The translations under genes and the position numbers were made by a program. The notes beneath the pieces are model-generated. The model saw only the letters and a program-made list of their open reading frames with translations. It did not search any database and was not told where the DNA came from. DNA of 42,885 nt from positions 1 to 42,885 of the forward strand of contig CANIBP010000055.1 of assembly GCA_947466075.1 (NCBI GenBank), read 5' to 3'. This stretch comes from Verrucomicrobiaceae bacterium. Its GTDB lineage: Bacteria; Verrucomicrobiota; Verrucomicrobiia; Verrucomicrobiales; Verrucomicrobiaceae. This document shows, one piece after another, positions 26,377 to 35,222 of this stretch; positions within the stretch are counted from its first letter, which is position 1, and each line of letters starts with the position of its first letter.

Positions 26377-27558
26377 ATGCGCGCACTGCACATCATTCCC
26401 TCCCTTTCGCCGAGTTCTGGAGGTCCAAGCGTTGCGCTTCCAGCGATTGCGCATTCCTTGCAGTCGCAAGGCGTAGAGGTTCATGTCGTGACGACCGATG
26501 ACGACGGCCCAGGGCGGCGCATGGTTGGTATTCCCCTTGAGCATGAGATGCCGCAGAATGGCGGGTGGACGGTGCGTTACTTTCCCAAGCAGGCCGAGTT
26601 CTACAAAGTCTCACTGCCACTTCGCCGCTGGCTGAGGACCCATGTGGCGGACTACGATATTGTACATGTTCATGCACTGTTTTCTTTTGCTAGTCTCGTC
26701 GGTGCACGTGCGGCATCCCGAAATCGGGTGCCGTATATTATCCGCCCGCTAGGCGTGTTGAATCGCTGGGGCATGGAGAACCGCAGGCGGTGGATCAAAG
26801 CGCTCTCCCTCCGAATGTTCGAATTGCCGCTGATGCGTCGTGCTAAAGCAATGCACTACACTAGCCGCATGGAGATGCTAGACAGCGCCCGCTTTCATCT
26901 GTCAAACCAACAGGTCGTCATTCCTATTGGCATCGATCTCAGTGCATTCGACAAGCTCCCTGATCGAAGGATTTTTTTCGACAAGCATCCCGAGGCTGCC
27001 TCCACACGAAACATACTATTCCTCTCACGGATTGATGAAAAGAAAGGGCTCGATCTTCTCATCAACGCGTTTTCAAGCATCGCGCCAGAACATCCTCAGG
27101 TGCGCCTCATCATCTGCGGCGACGGTGATCCCGCTTTGGTCACTTCCTTGAAACAACAGGCAGCATCGCTGGGTATCTCAAACAGCATCACTTGGACCGG
27201 ATTCATCCAAGGGGAAACACGTCTGGCCGCGTATGCAGCAGCTGAGATATTTGTATTGCCTTCGCACTCTGAAAACTTCGGCATTGCGCTGCTGGAGGCC
27301 ATGGCGGCTGGTCTCCCCTGCATCTCGACCGATCAAGTGGCGCTGGCTGTGGATGCCGTGCAAGAGCAGGCGGTTCTACTCAGCGCTCGTGACCCTATGG
27401 CCATTAAGGAGGCTATCCATTCCCTTCTTATGTCCGCAACTCAGCGGCAGGGCTTGTCTGTGGCCGCTCGTCGGCTAGCCCACCGTGATTATTCGCTTTC
27501 CGCCATGGGCACAGGTTTAAATCTACTTTACAGTGATATCGTCTGCCATGCAGCTTGA
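26377..27558 (+). CDS. Family 4 glycosyltransferase
   Basis: This 393-residue GT-B protein starts with RALHIIPSLSPSSGGPSVAL, whose glycine-rich loop is typical of the family. HVHALFSFASLVGARAA, LFLSRIDEKKGLDLLINAF, LIICGDGDPALV and the E-x7-E region HSENFGIALLEAMAAGLPC lie in the expected order. It would add one sugar to the growing lipid-linked glycan. The gene starts three bases after asnB and overlaps the next glycosyltransferase slightly. Confidence 0.9.
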   Translation: MRALHIIPSLSPSSGGPSVALPAIAHSLQSQGVEVHVVTTDDDGPGRRMVGIPLEHEMPQNGGWTVRYFPKQAEFYKVSLPLRRWLRTHVADYDIVHVHALFSFASLVGARAASRNRVPYIIRPLGVLNRWGMENRRRWIKALSLRMFELPLMRRAKAMHYTSRMEMLDSARFHLSNQQVVIPIGIDLSAFDKLPDRRIFFDKHPEAASTRNILFLSRIDEKKGLDLLINAFSSIAPEHPQVRLIICGDGDPALVTSLKQQAASLGISNSITWTGFIQGETRLAAYAAAEIFVLPSHSENFGIALLEAMAAGLPCISTDQVALAVDAVQEQAVLLSARDPMAIKEAIHSLLMSATQRQGLSVAARRLAHRDYSLSAMGTGLNLLYSDIVCHAA

Positions 27559-28327
27559 ACAGATCACACCACTGATTCTTACCTGGAACGAGGATCCAAA
27601 CCTACGCCGCTGTTTGGATCAATTGCGTTGGGCGGCGGAAGTCGTCATCGTCGATAGCGGCAGCACGGATGGGACCGCGCAGATCGCTGCCGAGTTTTCA
27701 AATGCGCGGCTTATCGTGCGTCCCTTTGATGATCATACCACGCAATGGAACTTCGGTGTCGATGCCACGAGGACGGATTGGGTGCTATCGCTTGATGCGG
27801 ATTACATCCTTGGGGCCGGGTTCGAACAGGAACTTGCCGCCCTTTCACAGGAGCCGGGCAGCGATGCGTACTTTGCCGACTTCCGCTATCTGATTTACGG
27901 CAAGCCGCTACGCTCATGCCTTTATCCGCCGCGTGCGGTGCTCTTTTGCAAAGATCGTTGTCGTTACCAATCGGATGGACACACTCAGTTACTGCAGATT
28001 CCCGGCATCACTGGCTCGCTGATGACAAAAATCGACCATGATGACCGCAAGCCTTTAACGCGTTGGTTTACATCACAGGACAAGTATGCGCAGCTCGAAG
28101 CAGAGAAATTGATCGCGCTTAAATCTGCCGATCTCAGCCTTCAAGATCGCATTCGTCGCAGCATGATCCTCGGCCCGTTGGTGGTTTTTGCCTATACGCT
28201 ACTTCTGCGCGGTGCCATTCTCGACGGCTGGCATGGCTGGTATTACACTTTCCAGCGCACTATCGCGGAGGTAATGCTTTCCCTCAGGCTTCTGGAACGA
28301 CGATTAGTTAAAATTTCGAACCGTTGA
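27548..28327 (+). CDS. Family 2 glycosyltransferase (WaaE/KdtX-like)
   Basis: The protein has 259 residues from the ATG at 27548; a GTG at 27533 would add five residues. The motifs are ITPLILTWNEDPNLRRCL, VVIVDSGSTDGT and the acidic triad LSLDADYILG (residues 83-85), as in the WaaE-like group of inverting enzymes. The C-terminus contains a hydrophobic helix (ILGPLVVFAYTLLLRGAIL) that probably docks at the membrane. It overlaps the end of the upstream GT4 gene by 11 bases, so it is co-translated. The sugar is unknown. Confidence 0.87.
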   Translation: MQLEQITPLILTWNEDPNLRRCLDQLRWAAEVVIVDSGSTDGTAQIAAEFSNARLIVRPFDDHTTQWNFGVDATRTDWVLSLDADYILGAGFEQELAALSQEPGSDAYFADFRYLIYGKPLRSCLYPPRAVLFCKDRCRYQSDGHTQLLQIPGITGSLMTKIDHDDRKPLTRWFTSQDKYAQLEAEKLIALKSADLSLQDRIRRSMILGPLVVFAYTLLLRGAILDGWHGWYYTFQRTIAEVMLSLRLLERRLVKISNR

Positions 28328-28340
28328 ATACTGCGAAGGT

Positions 28341-29348
28341 ATGAAAAAAGCACTCATCACCGGCATCACTGGCCAGGACGGCTCCTATCTGGCCGAACTG
28401 CTGTTGAGCAAGGGGTATGAAGTCCATGGTGTCATCCGCCGTTCCTCAAGCTTCAACACGGGGCGCATCGACCACATCTACCAGGATCCTCATGTTGATA
28501 ATGCGCGGCTCATTCTGCATTACGGCGATCTGGCAGACGCCGTGCAGATGGTGAAGCTGCTCTATGAGTTGCAGCCGGATGAAATCTACAATCTGGGGGC
28601 GCAGTCGCATGTGAAGGTGTCTTTCGACATTCCGGAGTACACCGGCGATGTGGATGGTCTGGGAGCTTTGCGCATTCTGGAGGCGATTCGGGAGGCTGGA
28701 CTGGCGAAGAAGACGAAATTCTATCAGGCCTCATCCTCGGAAATGTTTGGCAAGGTGCAGGAGGTGCCGCAGACAGAGACGACACCGTTCTGGCCGCGCT
28801 CGCCTTATGGCTGTGCGAAGGTCTTCGCTTACTGGCTTACGGTGAATTATCGTGAGAGCTACGGTTTGCATGCTTCCAACGGCATTCTCTTTAACCACGA
28901 GAGTCCGCGACGTGGCGAAACCTTTGTGACGCGCAAAATTACCCGCGCAGCCACTCGCATCAAACTTGGCTTGCAAGACAAGCTGTATCTAGGGAATCTC
29001 GACGCGAAGCGCGACTGGGGCTTTGCCGGCGAGTATGTGGAAATGATGTGGCTGATGCTACAGCAGGAAAAGCCGGATGATTATGTGGTGGCGACGAACG
29101 AAACCCACAGCGTGCGTGAATTCTGCCAGGAGACCTTCGGCCTGTTGGGGCTAGAATGGGAGAAGTATGTGGCGCTTGATCCGCGGTATGAACGGCCAGC
29201 GGAAGTAGATCTACTCATTGGAAATCCCGAGAAAGCCCGTAAACAGCTCGGTTGGGAGCCACGGGTGCGATTCAAGGAACTGGTGAAAATCATGGTTGAA
29301 GCCGACCTGAAACTCGCGGAACACGAGGCGAGAGTAAAAAATCTTTGA
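28341..29348 (+). CDS. gmd: GDP-mannose 4,6-dehydratase
   Basis: This NADP-dependent enzyme converts GDP-D-mannose to GDP-4-keto-6-deoxy-D-mannose, the first step to GDP-L-fucose. The 335-residue protein has ALITGITGQDGSYLAELLL at its start, RRSSSFNTGRIDHIY, SSSEMFGKVQE with Ser133-Glu134, and YGCAK with Tyr156 and Lys160. These are the Gmd hallmarks. A GAAGG ribosome-binding site lies just before the ATG. The fucose synthase gene follows three bases later, so both steps are made together. Confidence 0.95.
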   Translation: MKKALITGITGQDGSYLAELLLSKGYEVHGVIRRSSSFNTGRIDHIYQDPHVDNARLILHYGDLADAVQMVKLLYELQPDEIYNLGAQSHVKVSFDIPEYTGDVDGLGALRILEAIREAGLAKKTKFYQASSSEMFGKVQEVPQTETTPFWPRSPYGCAKVFAYWLTVNYRESYGLHASNGILFNHESPRRGETFVTRKITRAATRIKLGLQDKLYLGNLDAKRDWGFAGEYVEMMWLMLQQEKPDDYVVATNETHSVREFCQETFGLLGLEWEKYVALDPRYERPAEVDLLIGNPEKARKQLGWEPRVRFKELVKIMVEADLKLAEHEARVKNL

Positions 29349-29351
29349 AGC

Positions 29352-30290
29352 ATGACAAAGCTGTTTATATCCGGTCACACAGGTATGGTGGGAAGCGCGC
29401 TGGTGCGGCGTTTCCAAAAAGTTGCGGGCGTTACTTTGGTGACACGCACTCGAAAAGAGCTCGATCTGGCCAATCAGGCTGCGGTGCAGGCATTTTATGA
29501 CGAAGAAAAGCCGGATGCCGTGATTGTGGCTGCGGGCAAGGTGGGAGGCATTCATGCCAACAACACCTATCCGGCCGAGTTCCTCTTTGAGAACCTTGCC
29601 ATCGCGACGAATTGCATCCACGGCGCTTGGAAGTCTGGGGTGAAACGTCTGCTGTTCCTTGGCAGCTCATGCATCTATCCGAAGCTTGCGCCGCAGCCGA
29701 TGCATGAGGACAGTCTGTTGTCTTCTGCTCTGGAACCGACCAACGAGGCCTACGCCATTGCCAAGATCGCCGGGCTGAAGATGGCGGAGTATTATCGGAA
29801 GCAGTATGGCGTCATCTATCATGCTGCCATGCCGACGAATTTGTACGGACCGGGTGACAACTACCATCCGCAGAACTCACATGTGATGCCCGCACTCGTA
29901 CGGCGGTTCCATGAAGCCAAGATGGCTGGTCAGGCAGAAGTAATGGCGTGGGGCACGGGGCGCCCGCAACGTGAGTTCATGCATGCGGATGACCTGGCTG
30001 ATGCCTGCGCCTTCCTCATGCAATTGGAGAATCCACCGGACTTGGTCAACGTCGGGTTTGGCAGCGATGTCACCATTCGGGAACTCGTGGAGATGGTGGC
30101 GGGTGTGGTAGGATACAAGGGCCGCATCGTCTGGGACAAATCCAAGCCCGATGGAACACCGCGCAAGTTGCTGGATACGACACGCCTGAACAAACTCGGC
30201 TGGAGTCCTCGCATTCCGCTCACCGAGGGCCTCGCGCAGACCTACCAAGCGTTTTTGGAGGAGTCACGGTCCAATCGTTTGCGCGGTTGA
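29352..30290 (+). CDS. fcl: GDP-L-fucose synthase
   Basis: This bifunctional epimerase/reductase completes GDP-L-fucose formation from the Gmd product, using NADPH. The 312-residue protein has the nucleotide-binding SGHTGMVGSALVRRF. GSSCIYP holds Cys107, EPTNEAYAIAKIAG holds Tyr134 and Lys138, and NSHVMPAL holds His177. These match the known catalytic Cys, Lys and His set of the family with a two-residue offset. With gmd it supplies fucose to one of the glycosyltransferases, probably including the gene just downstream. Confidence 0.95.
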   Translation: MTKLFISGHTGMVGSALVRRFQKVAGVTLVTRTRKELDLANQAAVQAFYDEEKPDAVIVAAGKVGGIHANNTYPAEFLFENLAIATNCIHGAWKSGVKRLLFLGSSCIYPKLAPQPMHEDSLLSSALEPTNEAYAIAKIAGLKMAEYYRKQYGVIYHAAMPTNLYGPGDNYHPQNSHVMPALVRRFHEAKMAGQAEVMAWGTGRPQREFMHADDLADACAFLMQLENPPDLVNVGFGSDVTIRELVEMVAGVVGYKGRIVWDKSKPDGTPRKLLDTTRLNKLGWSPRIPLTEGLAQTYQAFLEESRSNRLRG

Positions 30291-30309
30291 TGCGCCTGGC
30301 GCTGAAGAC

Positions 30310-31527
30310 ATGAAAGTTCTGCTCCTCAACCAGTGCTTCCGCCCGGATCACGTCGCTACAGCGCAGTATTTAACGGATTTGGCGCTGGCGCTGGTGAAAG
30401 CGGGCCATCAGGTCACGGTGGTGGCTTCGTGCAGGGGTTACGATGACCCTGCGGTGCATTATCTGGTGCGTGAAACGTGGCAGGGCATCGACATTCGCCG
30501 CATCTGGACGCCGGGACTCGGTAAGCAGGCCAAGTGGCGTCGTCTCATCGACTTCGGCACCTTCTGGCTGAATGCGGCGCGCATTCTGTTGTTTCTGCCC
30601 AGGCATGATGTGACGGTCTGCCTGACTTCGCCGCCGTTGATCTCGACGCTGGGCACCATCGCGGCAAAGCTTAAAGGTGGTGCAGTGGTACCGTGGGTAA
30701 TGGATCTAAATCCCGATGAGGCGGTGGCGGCGGGATGGTTGAAAGCGGGCGGGATTGTCGAGCGCACGCTGACGCTAATCCAAAACTGGAGCTTCCGCCG
30801 CGCCTCGCGCATCATCGCACTGGACCGCTTCATGGCGGCGCGTTTGCAGGCCAAGGGAGTGCGTGCGGAGGTCATTCACACCGATGCGCCGTGGTCGCAC
30901 GATCATGCGGTCAGTTACGAAACGACGGCGCGTGAGGCGTTTCGCGCAGAGCATGCACTCACAGGCAAGTTCATCGTCATGTATTCCGGCAACCACAGCC
31001 CGTGTCATCCGCTGGATGCCGTTTTAGCGGCGTCGGATGCAATGAAAGCCGACGGGCGCCTGCATTTCCTGTTTGTCGGCGGCGGCAGCGAGTTCAAGAA
31101 GGTGCAGGCTTTTGCGAAGGCGAAGGCGTTGAGCAACATCACCTGTCTGTCATATCAGCCGATGGAAAAGCTCTCAGGCTCGCTCTCGGCGGCAGATCTG
31201 CATCTCGTGGTGATGGGCGACCCTTTTGTGGGCATCGTGCATCCCTGCAAGATCTACAACATCCTCATGCTGGGCATTCCTTTCCTGTTCATCGGCCCGG
31301 ATCAAAGTCACGGCGGCGATTTGGCGCGTTGTTTGGGCGATCCAACTCATGCGCGCATGGCGCACAATGGTGATGTGGCTGAAATTATGCGGCAGATTCG
31401 TGCGGCGATGCAGCTTGGTTCACGACCGGTGAATGAGGCAGCAAAAGCGTTGGGTGCGGAGTTTTCTCACACCGTGCTGTGTCCGCGGCTGGTCCACATC
31501 ATCGAGCAGGCCGGAGCACGCGCTTGA
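30310..31527 (+). CDS. Family 4 glycosyltransferase (WbuB/WcaI-like)
   Basis: This 405-residue GT-B protein starts with KVLLLNQCFRPDHVATAQYL, the N-terminus of the WbuB/WcaI group. DVTVCLTSPPLISTLGTIAA and WVMDLNPDEAVAAGWL follow, and then the donor-side motifs YSGNHSPCHPLD and LHFLFVGGGSEFKK. The usual E-x7-E glutamates are replaced by GDPFVGIVHPCKIYNIL, as in this subgroup. It may use GDP-fucose, given that fcl lies directly upstream, but that is inference. It is the last + strand gene of the glycan locus, and its end overlaps the convergent hydrolase gene by 29 bases. Confidence 0.87.
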   Translation: MKVLLLNQCFRPDHVATAQYLTDLALALVKAGHQVTVVASCRGYDDPAVHYLVRETWQGIDIRRIWTPGLGKQAKWRRLIDFGTFWLNAARILLFLPRHDVTVCLTSPPLISTLGTIAAKLKGGAVVPWVMDLNPDEAVAAGWLKAGGIVERTLTLIQNWSFRRASRIIALDRFMAARLQAKGVRAEVIHTDAPWSHDHAVSYETTAREAFRAEHALTGKFIVMYSGNHSPCHPLDAVLAASDAMKADGRLHFLFVGGGSEFKKVQAFAKAKALSNITCLSYQPMEKLSGSLSAADLHLVVMGDPFVGIVHPCKIYNILMLGIPFLFIGPDQSHGGDLARCLGDPTHARMAHNGDVAEIMRQIRAAMQLGSRPVNEAAKALGAEFSHTVLCPRLVHIIEQAGARA

Positions 31528-32581
31528 TTAGCTCATAGCTGGCGAAGCGTTCGATGTCGGGGAAATCGTGGTCGGAGTCGGGGTGGACGACTTGCAGATT
31601 TGACTCCGCCTGATGCAGTTTGAACAATGGCAGAGCTGCGTTCGCGATGCGGTCCACGCTCTGCCAGCGGAAGTTCGCATCCTTGAGCGGCGCATTCACA
31701 AAGACATGGCGCGGCGCGAGGCAGGCGATGAGTTCATAGTGATCCCATGGCACGTCCTGCGGATGGCCCAGATAGTTCTCCATGTGCAGCATGTAGCGCT
31801 CCTGCACGTAGCCTTTGATGTTGCCGCCGTAGTAGTCGAGCAGCGAGTCAAAGCCGCAACTTGAGACGATGACCTGGATGCGCTCATCGAACACGGCGGT
31901 GAAGATGGCGTTGTGTCCACCGAGGGAATGCCCAATCGCGGCGTAGCCATGCGAATGGTCCACGAACGGCAGCGAGTCGAGGTAATCGAGGCCGCGCAGG
32001 TTGTCCCAGATGGCCTTCATCGTGCCGCTGGGCAACTTGAGCGCCTTCAAATCCGGCTGGTAGTCCGCCAGTAGCGGATAACTCGGCGAGAGCGTGATGA
32101 AGCCGCGTTCTGCTAGTTCGGACGCATACTGTCTGTGCGGTTTGCCGCCGAGTCCGACGACGACCTTGAAGCCGATCTTGTTCTCGGTGGGGTGCAAGCA
32201 GAGCACCGCAGGTGTTTTAGTGCCATTCAGTGTTGTCTTTGGGATGCATAAATAAGCGGGCACCTTGCCGCCGGGTTGTGAGGTGTAGGTGATCAGCCGC
32301 CGCACATAGCTGCCGCAGTCGGCCTCTTCGATGATCTGTGGATCGAGTGCACAGCGCATCTCTGGGCCGGGCAGGGGGCCGGCGACCTGCTGAAAGCCCG
32401 CGCGCGCCTCTTTGCGGCGGCTTTCCCATTCGGCAGCGGTCATGGCGACTTTCTTCGTGCCATCCGTCGCATGGTATTCCAGCAGGTTCGTGCGGCTAAG
32501 ACCGCGCAAGGGTGGAATTTCATCTGCGAGGACGGTAAGCGAGACAACAAGGGCAAGAAAAAAGCGGCGCATGCAGTGCAT
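31499..32581 (-). CDS. Secreted alpha/beta hydrolase (acetyl xylan esterase/dienelactone hydrolase-like)
   Basis: This 360-residue protein has a signal peptide (RRFFLALVVSLTVLADE), so it is probably exported. The nucleophile motif is AAIGHSLGGHNAIF, an acidic residue follows in the expected region, and the histidine lies in HPDSDHDFPD near the C-terminus. The order of Ser, Asp and His fits the alpha/beta hydrolase fold. It may remove acyl groups from polysaccharide or other esters, but the substrate is unknown. Two ATG codons at 32581 and 32572 compete. Both lie inside a terminator-like hairpin, which may affect expression. The 3' end overlaps the convergent glycosyltransferase by 29 bases. 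Confidence 0.8.
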   Translation of the reverse strand: MHCMRRFFLALVVSLTVLADEIPPLRGLSRTNLLEYHATDGTKKVAMTAAEWESRRKEARAGFQQVAGPLPGPEMRCALDPQIIEEADCGSYVRRLITYTSQPGGKVPAYLCIPKTTLNGTKTPAVLCLHPTENKIGFKVVVGLGGKPHRQYASELAERGFITLSPSYPLLADYQPDLKALKLPSGTMKAIWDNLRGLDYLDSLPFVDHSHGYAAIGHSLGGHNAIFTAVFDERIQVIVSSCGFDSLLDYYGGNIKGYVQERYMLHMENYLGHPQDVPWDHYELIACLAPRHVFVNAPLKDANFRWQSVDRIANAALPLFKLHQAESNLQVVHPDSDHDFPDIERFASYELIKRVLRPAR

Positions 32582-32591
32582 ACGCCGCTTT
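32558..32591 (-). terminator. Terminator-like hairpin containing the esterase start codons
   Basis: Read on the minus strand, AAAGCGGCG pairs with CGCCGCTTT (bases 32583-32591 with 32561-32569), and the inner ATGCA/TGCAT can extend the stem. Six T residues follow. It stands between the stop of the zinc protease gene and the start of the hydrolase gene, and it contains both candidate ATG codons of the hydrolase. Confidence 0.75.
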
Positions 32592-32614
32592 GACCGAAAG
32601 TTTGTCCGCGTTGC

Positions 32615-33313
32615 TTAGTCGTCGCTGCGCTGACTGCCCAGCATTTGCATGACGTAGTAGAGGAAGGTGGCGAGCGCGCTGATGAATGCCGCGACATAGG
32701 TTAGCGCGGCGGCATCGAGCACCTTGCTCATCGCGGCGGTTTCCGCTCCGGGAGCGACGGCACCTGTCTGTGCCAGGATGCGTTTCGCGCGCGCGGTGGC
32801 GTCAAACTCCACCGGCAGGGTGATAAGCTGGAACACCATCACCACGCCAAAGCACAGAGCAAGGATCGGGATGGCAATTTTTGGTGCGACGTAGAGCAGG
32901 AACATGCCGACAAACGGAATGATGCTGCCAACGACGGTGGTGATGCCCACCGCTGCCATACGCCACTGCAGCGGCGCATAGAACTGCTGGTGCTGGAGGG
33001 CGTGGCCGCATTCATGCGCTGCCACGCCGAGCGCGGCGACGTTGGTGCCATGGAAGTTTTCTTCGCATAGGACCAGGGTCTTGTTGGTTGGATCATAATG
33101 ATCGCTCAGCAGGCCCTGGGTGGACCGCACGGTGACATCGCGGATGCCATTGAGGTCGAGGATGCGTTGCGCGATCTCAGCGCCGCTCATGCCAGAGCTG
33201 GCTGGCACCTGGGAATAGCGAGCGTAGGCTCCTTTGACACGCCAGGAGGCAAAGAGGGATAGCGCCATCGTACCGAAGAATATGAGGAGGTAGAGAGGAT
33301 CGATGTGATACAT
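32615..33313 (-). CDS. YugP-type membrane zinc metallopeptidase
   Basis: The protein has 232 residues from the ATG at 33313. A longer frame to 33490 adds 59 residues unlike the family and is rejected. The N-terminus is a membrane helix (PLYLLIFFGTMALSLFA). GMSGAEIAQRILDLNGI and LLSDHYDPTNKTLVL are the family signature, and VAAHECGHALQHQ at residues 98-110 carries the HExxH-type zinc site (HECGH, 100-104). Two or three more membrane segments follow. The family is a predicted neutral zinc protease. Its substrate is not known. Confidence 0.9.
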   Translation of the reverse strand: MYHIDPLYLLIFFGTMALSLFASWRVKGAYARYSQVPASSGMSGAEIAQRILDLNGIRDVTVRSTQGLLSDHYDPTNKTLVLCEENFHGTNVAALGVAAHECGHALQHQQFYAPLQWRMAAVGITTVVGSIIPFVGMFLLYVAPKIAIPILALCFGVVMVFQLITLPVEFDATARAKRILAQTGAVAPGAETAAMSKVLDAAALTYVAAFISALATFLYYVMQMLGSQRSDD

Positions 33314-33447
33314 GGTTTTGAGTAGGTTTGTCCTTTGATACGCCGGAACTCTTGGAAGGGAAGCGTGCAGACATTGCAAATCAGCGCGCAGTTTGTCACA
33401 CAAAAACCGGTGTTGCTTCCGGGTGTTTGCGATTAAATCACCCGCAG

Positions 33448-34194
33448 ATGGAACCCCTCCCACCCACCGAATCACCCGCCATTGCCGCATCTACTGACAC
33501 CATCCTCTGTCATGTCACGCCTTGGTATTTCCGCCGAATGGGCATGCTGGCTGGGCTACTGCTCGTCTTCGGGCTGGTATTTCTATACGATGGCGTGCGC
33601 GGCTATCCTCAGTCTGTCGCGTTGGCAAAGAAGAAAGAATGGTTCACGACGGAGTTCCTGCCCACGTTTGATGCGGCCAAGAAAGAAGGGCGGCTGGAGC
33701 AGTGGCTGGCTGATGCGAAGGCCAAGGGCCTGCCTACTGGCAGCGAGGGGGAACCGCCGCGCTGGGTCAGTTATGCTGCGCAGAACGGCTGGGCGGAAGA
33801 TCCCAAACTCTACAGTGACCGAGAGATCGCGGAGCAATTCTGGTTTGGCTACGGCTGCTTGGCCGGGGCGGGAATCGTCGGCATCATCGTGCTGCTCAAT
33901 CGCCGCAAAATGCTGCGCGGTGAAGCGGATCACTGGGTGACGTCTTCCGGTGTCACGATTCGTTATGCCGATGTTTTCCGCGTAGATAAACGCAAATGGG
34001 AACATAAAGGCTTGGCCTATGCGTGGTATCGTCCAGTGGGTGGCGCGGAAAAGTGCGCGGTGATCGACGACTTAAAGTTTGGCGGCGCCGACCAGATTCT
34101 CACACGTCTGCTAAGCCGTTTTAGCGGCGAGTTGATCGAAAAAATCAGCGAACCAGCCAATGTAGAACAGCAACCGGTGGAAACGCAGAAATGA
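33448..34194 (+). CDS. Uncharacterised two-TM protein
   Basis: The protein has 248 residues if it starts at the ATG at 33448; an earlier frame start at 33328 is less likely because it would reach into the divergent protease gene's upstream region. A hydrophobic helix (MLAGLLLVFGLVFLYDGV) lies near residues 31-50 and a second (GCLAGAGIVGIIVLLNRR) near 140-160. Between them is a charged, probably extracytoplasmic domain with WVSYAAQNGWAEDPKLYSD. The C-terminal domain is soluble and contains EADHWVTSSGVTIRYADV. I do not recognise the family. It is transcribed divergently from the zinc protease and toward acpP. Confidence 0.7.
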   Translation: MEPLPPTESPAIAASTDTILCHVTPWYFRRMGMLAGLLLVFGLVFLYDGVRGYPQSVALAKKKEWFTTEFLPTFDAAKKEGRLEQWLADAKAKGLPTGSEGEPPRWVSYAAQNGWAEDPKLYSDREIAEQFWFGYGCLAGAGIVGIIVLLNRRKMLRGEADHWVTSSGVTIRYADVFRVDKRKWEHKGLAYAWYRPVGGAEKCAVIDDLKFGGADQILTRLLSRFSGELIEKISEPANVEQQPVETQK

Positions 34195-34288
34195 CGTTGC
34201 CTCCGCCTGCTTTAAAAAGCACGGATTTTCCCCTTGCCAAAGCAAAGGCAGCCGCTAAAGCTCCGCCCCATCTCACCCCCACCCATCT

Positions 34289-34528
34289 ATGGCAGAAAAC
34301 ATCACAGAAAAAGTCAGAGACATCATCGTTGAACAACTCGGCGTGAACCCCGAGCAGGTCACTCAAGAAGCCAAATTCATCGAAGATCTCGGCGCCGACT
34401 CCCTCGACACCGTCGAGCTGGTGATGGCCTTCGAGGAAGAATTCGGTATCGACGTCCCCGATGAAGAGGCTGAAAAGCTTCAGTCCGTCGGCGACGTGGT
34501 CCGTTACGTCGAAGAAAACGCCGAGTAA
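34289..34528 (+). CDS. acpP: Acyl carrier protein
   Basis: This 79-residue acidic protein carries fatty acid chains on a phosphopantetheine arm during lipid synthesis. The attachment serine is Ser38 in the motif DLGADSLDTVELVMAFEEEF, and the C-terminal helix pattern is that of AcpP. Unlike many genomes, no fabF or fabD follows. Instead a strong terminator closes the transcript 27 bases downstream. The 94-base gap upstream probably contains its promoter, though no clear consensus boxes are seen. Confidence 0.96.
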   Translation: MAENITEKVRDIIVEQLGVNPEQVTQEAKFIEDLGADSLDTVELVMAFEEEFGIDVPDEEAEKLQSVGDVVRYVEENAE

Positions 34529-34554
34529 TCCACTCCGCACTCACTCCTTTCAAG

Positions 34555-34584
34555 AAGCCAGATGGTCATCCATCTGGCTTTTTT
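34555..34584 (+). terminator. Rho-independent terminator after acpP
   Basis: AAGCCAGATGG at 34555-34565 pairs perfectly with CCATCTGGCTT at 34570-34580 around a TCAT loop, and four more T residues follow. The position directly after acpP identifies it as its terminator. Confidence 0.93.
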
Positions 34585-34614
34585 GTTGTCCTGCAGCGCG
34601 AATATTCGATCAAC

Positions 34615-35166
34615 TCAGCCGGCCGCATTTTGTTGCTCTTCCCACCGTGCTAGTAACCAGAGCACGTCCGAAAGGCGATTGAGGAAGCGGATGATCTCCT
34701 CGTTGGGTAGATGATCCTGTGTCCCTTGCAGGTCGATAACACTGCGCTCTGCACGACGGCAAGCAACGCGGGCGAGATCAGCATAGGCACCACTCATCAC
34801 CCCAGCCTCACCGGGAAGTGCCCAGCCTTTGAACTTCAAGGCACCACCGGCTTCGAGTTTAGCGACCCGCTCATCGAGCCAAGCGACATTGGTGGTCGAA
34901 ATGCGGTCGGAGTGGGTTTCCGCGTAACGTGTTTCATCGCCAGGAGGGGTGGCAAGCTCGCCCATGAGGCCGATGAGCCAGCGCTGTACCTGAGGGACGA
35001 TCTCTTGGGTTTCTTCACGTGCTGCAGTGATACGCAGCGGCCCAAGGGCGGCATTGAGTTCATCCACGGCTCCCAGAGCGTGAACACGAGGATGGGACTT
35101 GGCGAGACGGCAGCCGAAGAGTAAATCGGTTTGGCCTTGGTCTCCTTTGCGAGTGGCGATGGACAT
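34615..35166 (-). CDS. Cob(I)yrinic acid a,c-diamide adenosyltransferase, PduO type
   Basis: This cytoplasmic enzyme transfers the adenosyl group of ATP to cobalamin, making coenzyme B12. The protein has 183 residues from the ATG at 35166; a start at 35226 would add 20 residues unlike the family. The N-terminal ATP loop is TRKGDQGQTDLLFG, then HALGAVDELNAALG, and the C-terminal signature is IRFLNRLSDVLWLLARWEE. These are typical of PduO-type trimers. No other cobalamin genes are nearby. A small signal-peptide gene lies just upstream on the same strand. Confidence 0.92.
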   Translation of the reverse strand: MSIATRKGDQGQTDLLFGCRLAKSHPRVHALGAVDELNAALGPLRITAAREETQEIVPQVQRWLIGLMGELATPPGDETRYAETHSDRISTTNVAWLDERVAKLEAGGALKFKGWALPGEAGVMSGAYADLARVACRRAERSVIDLQGTQDHLPNEEIIRFLNRLSDVLWLLARWEEQQNAAG

Positions 35167-35222
35167 TGGGAAATGGGTGAATGAAGAATGGCGAAAGGGA
35201 ATGGTGCCAATGGCATTACGTC

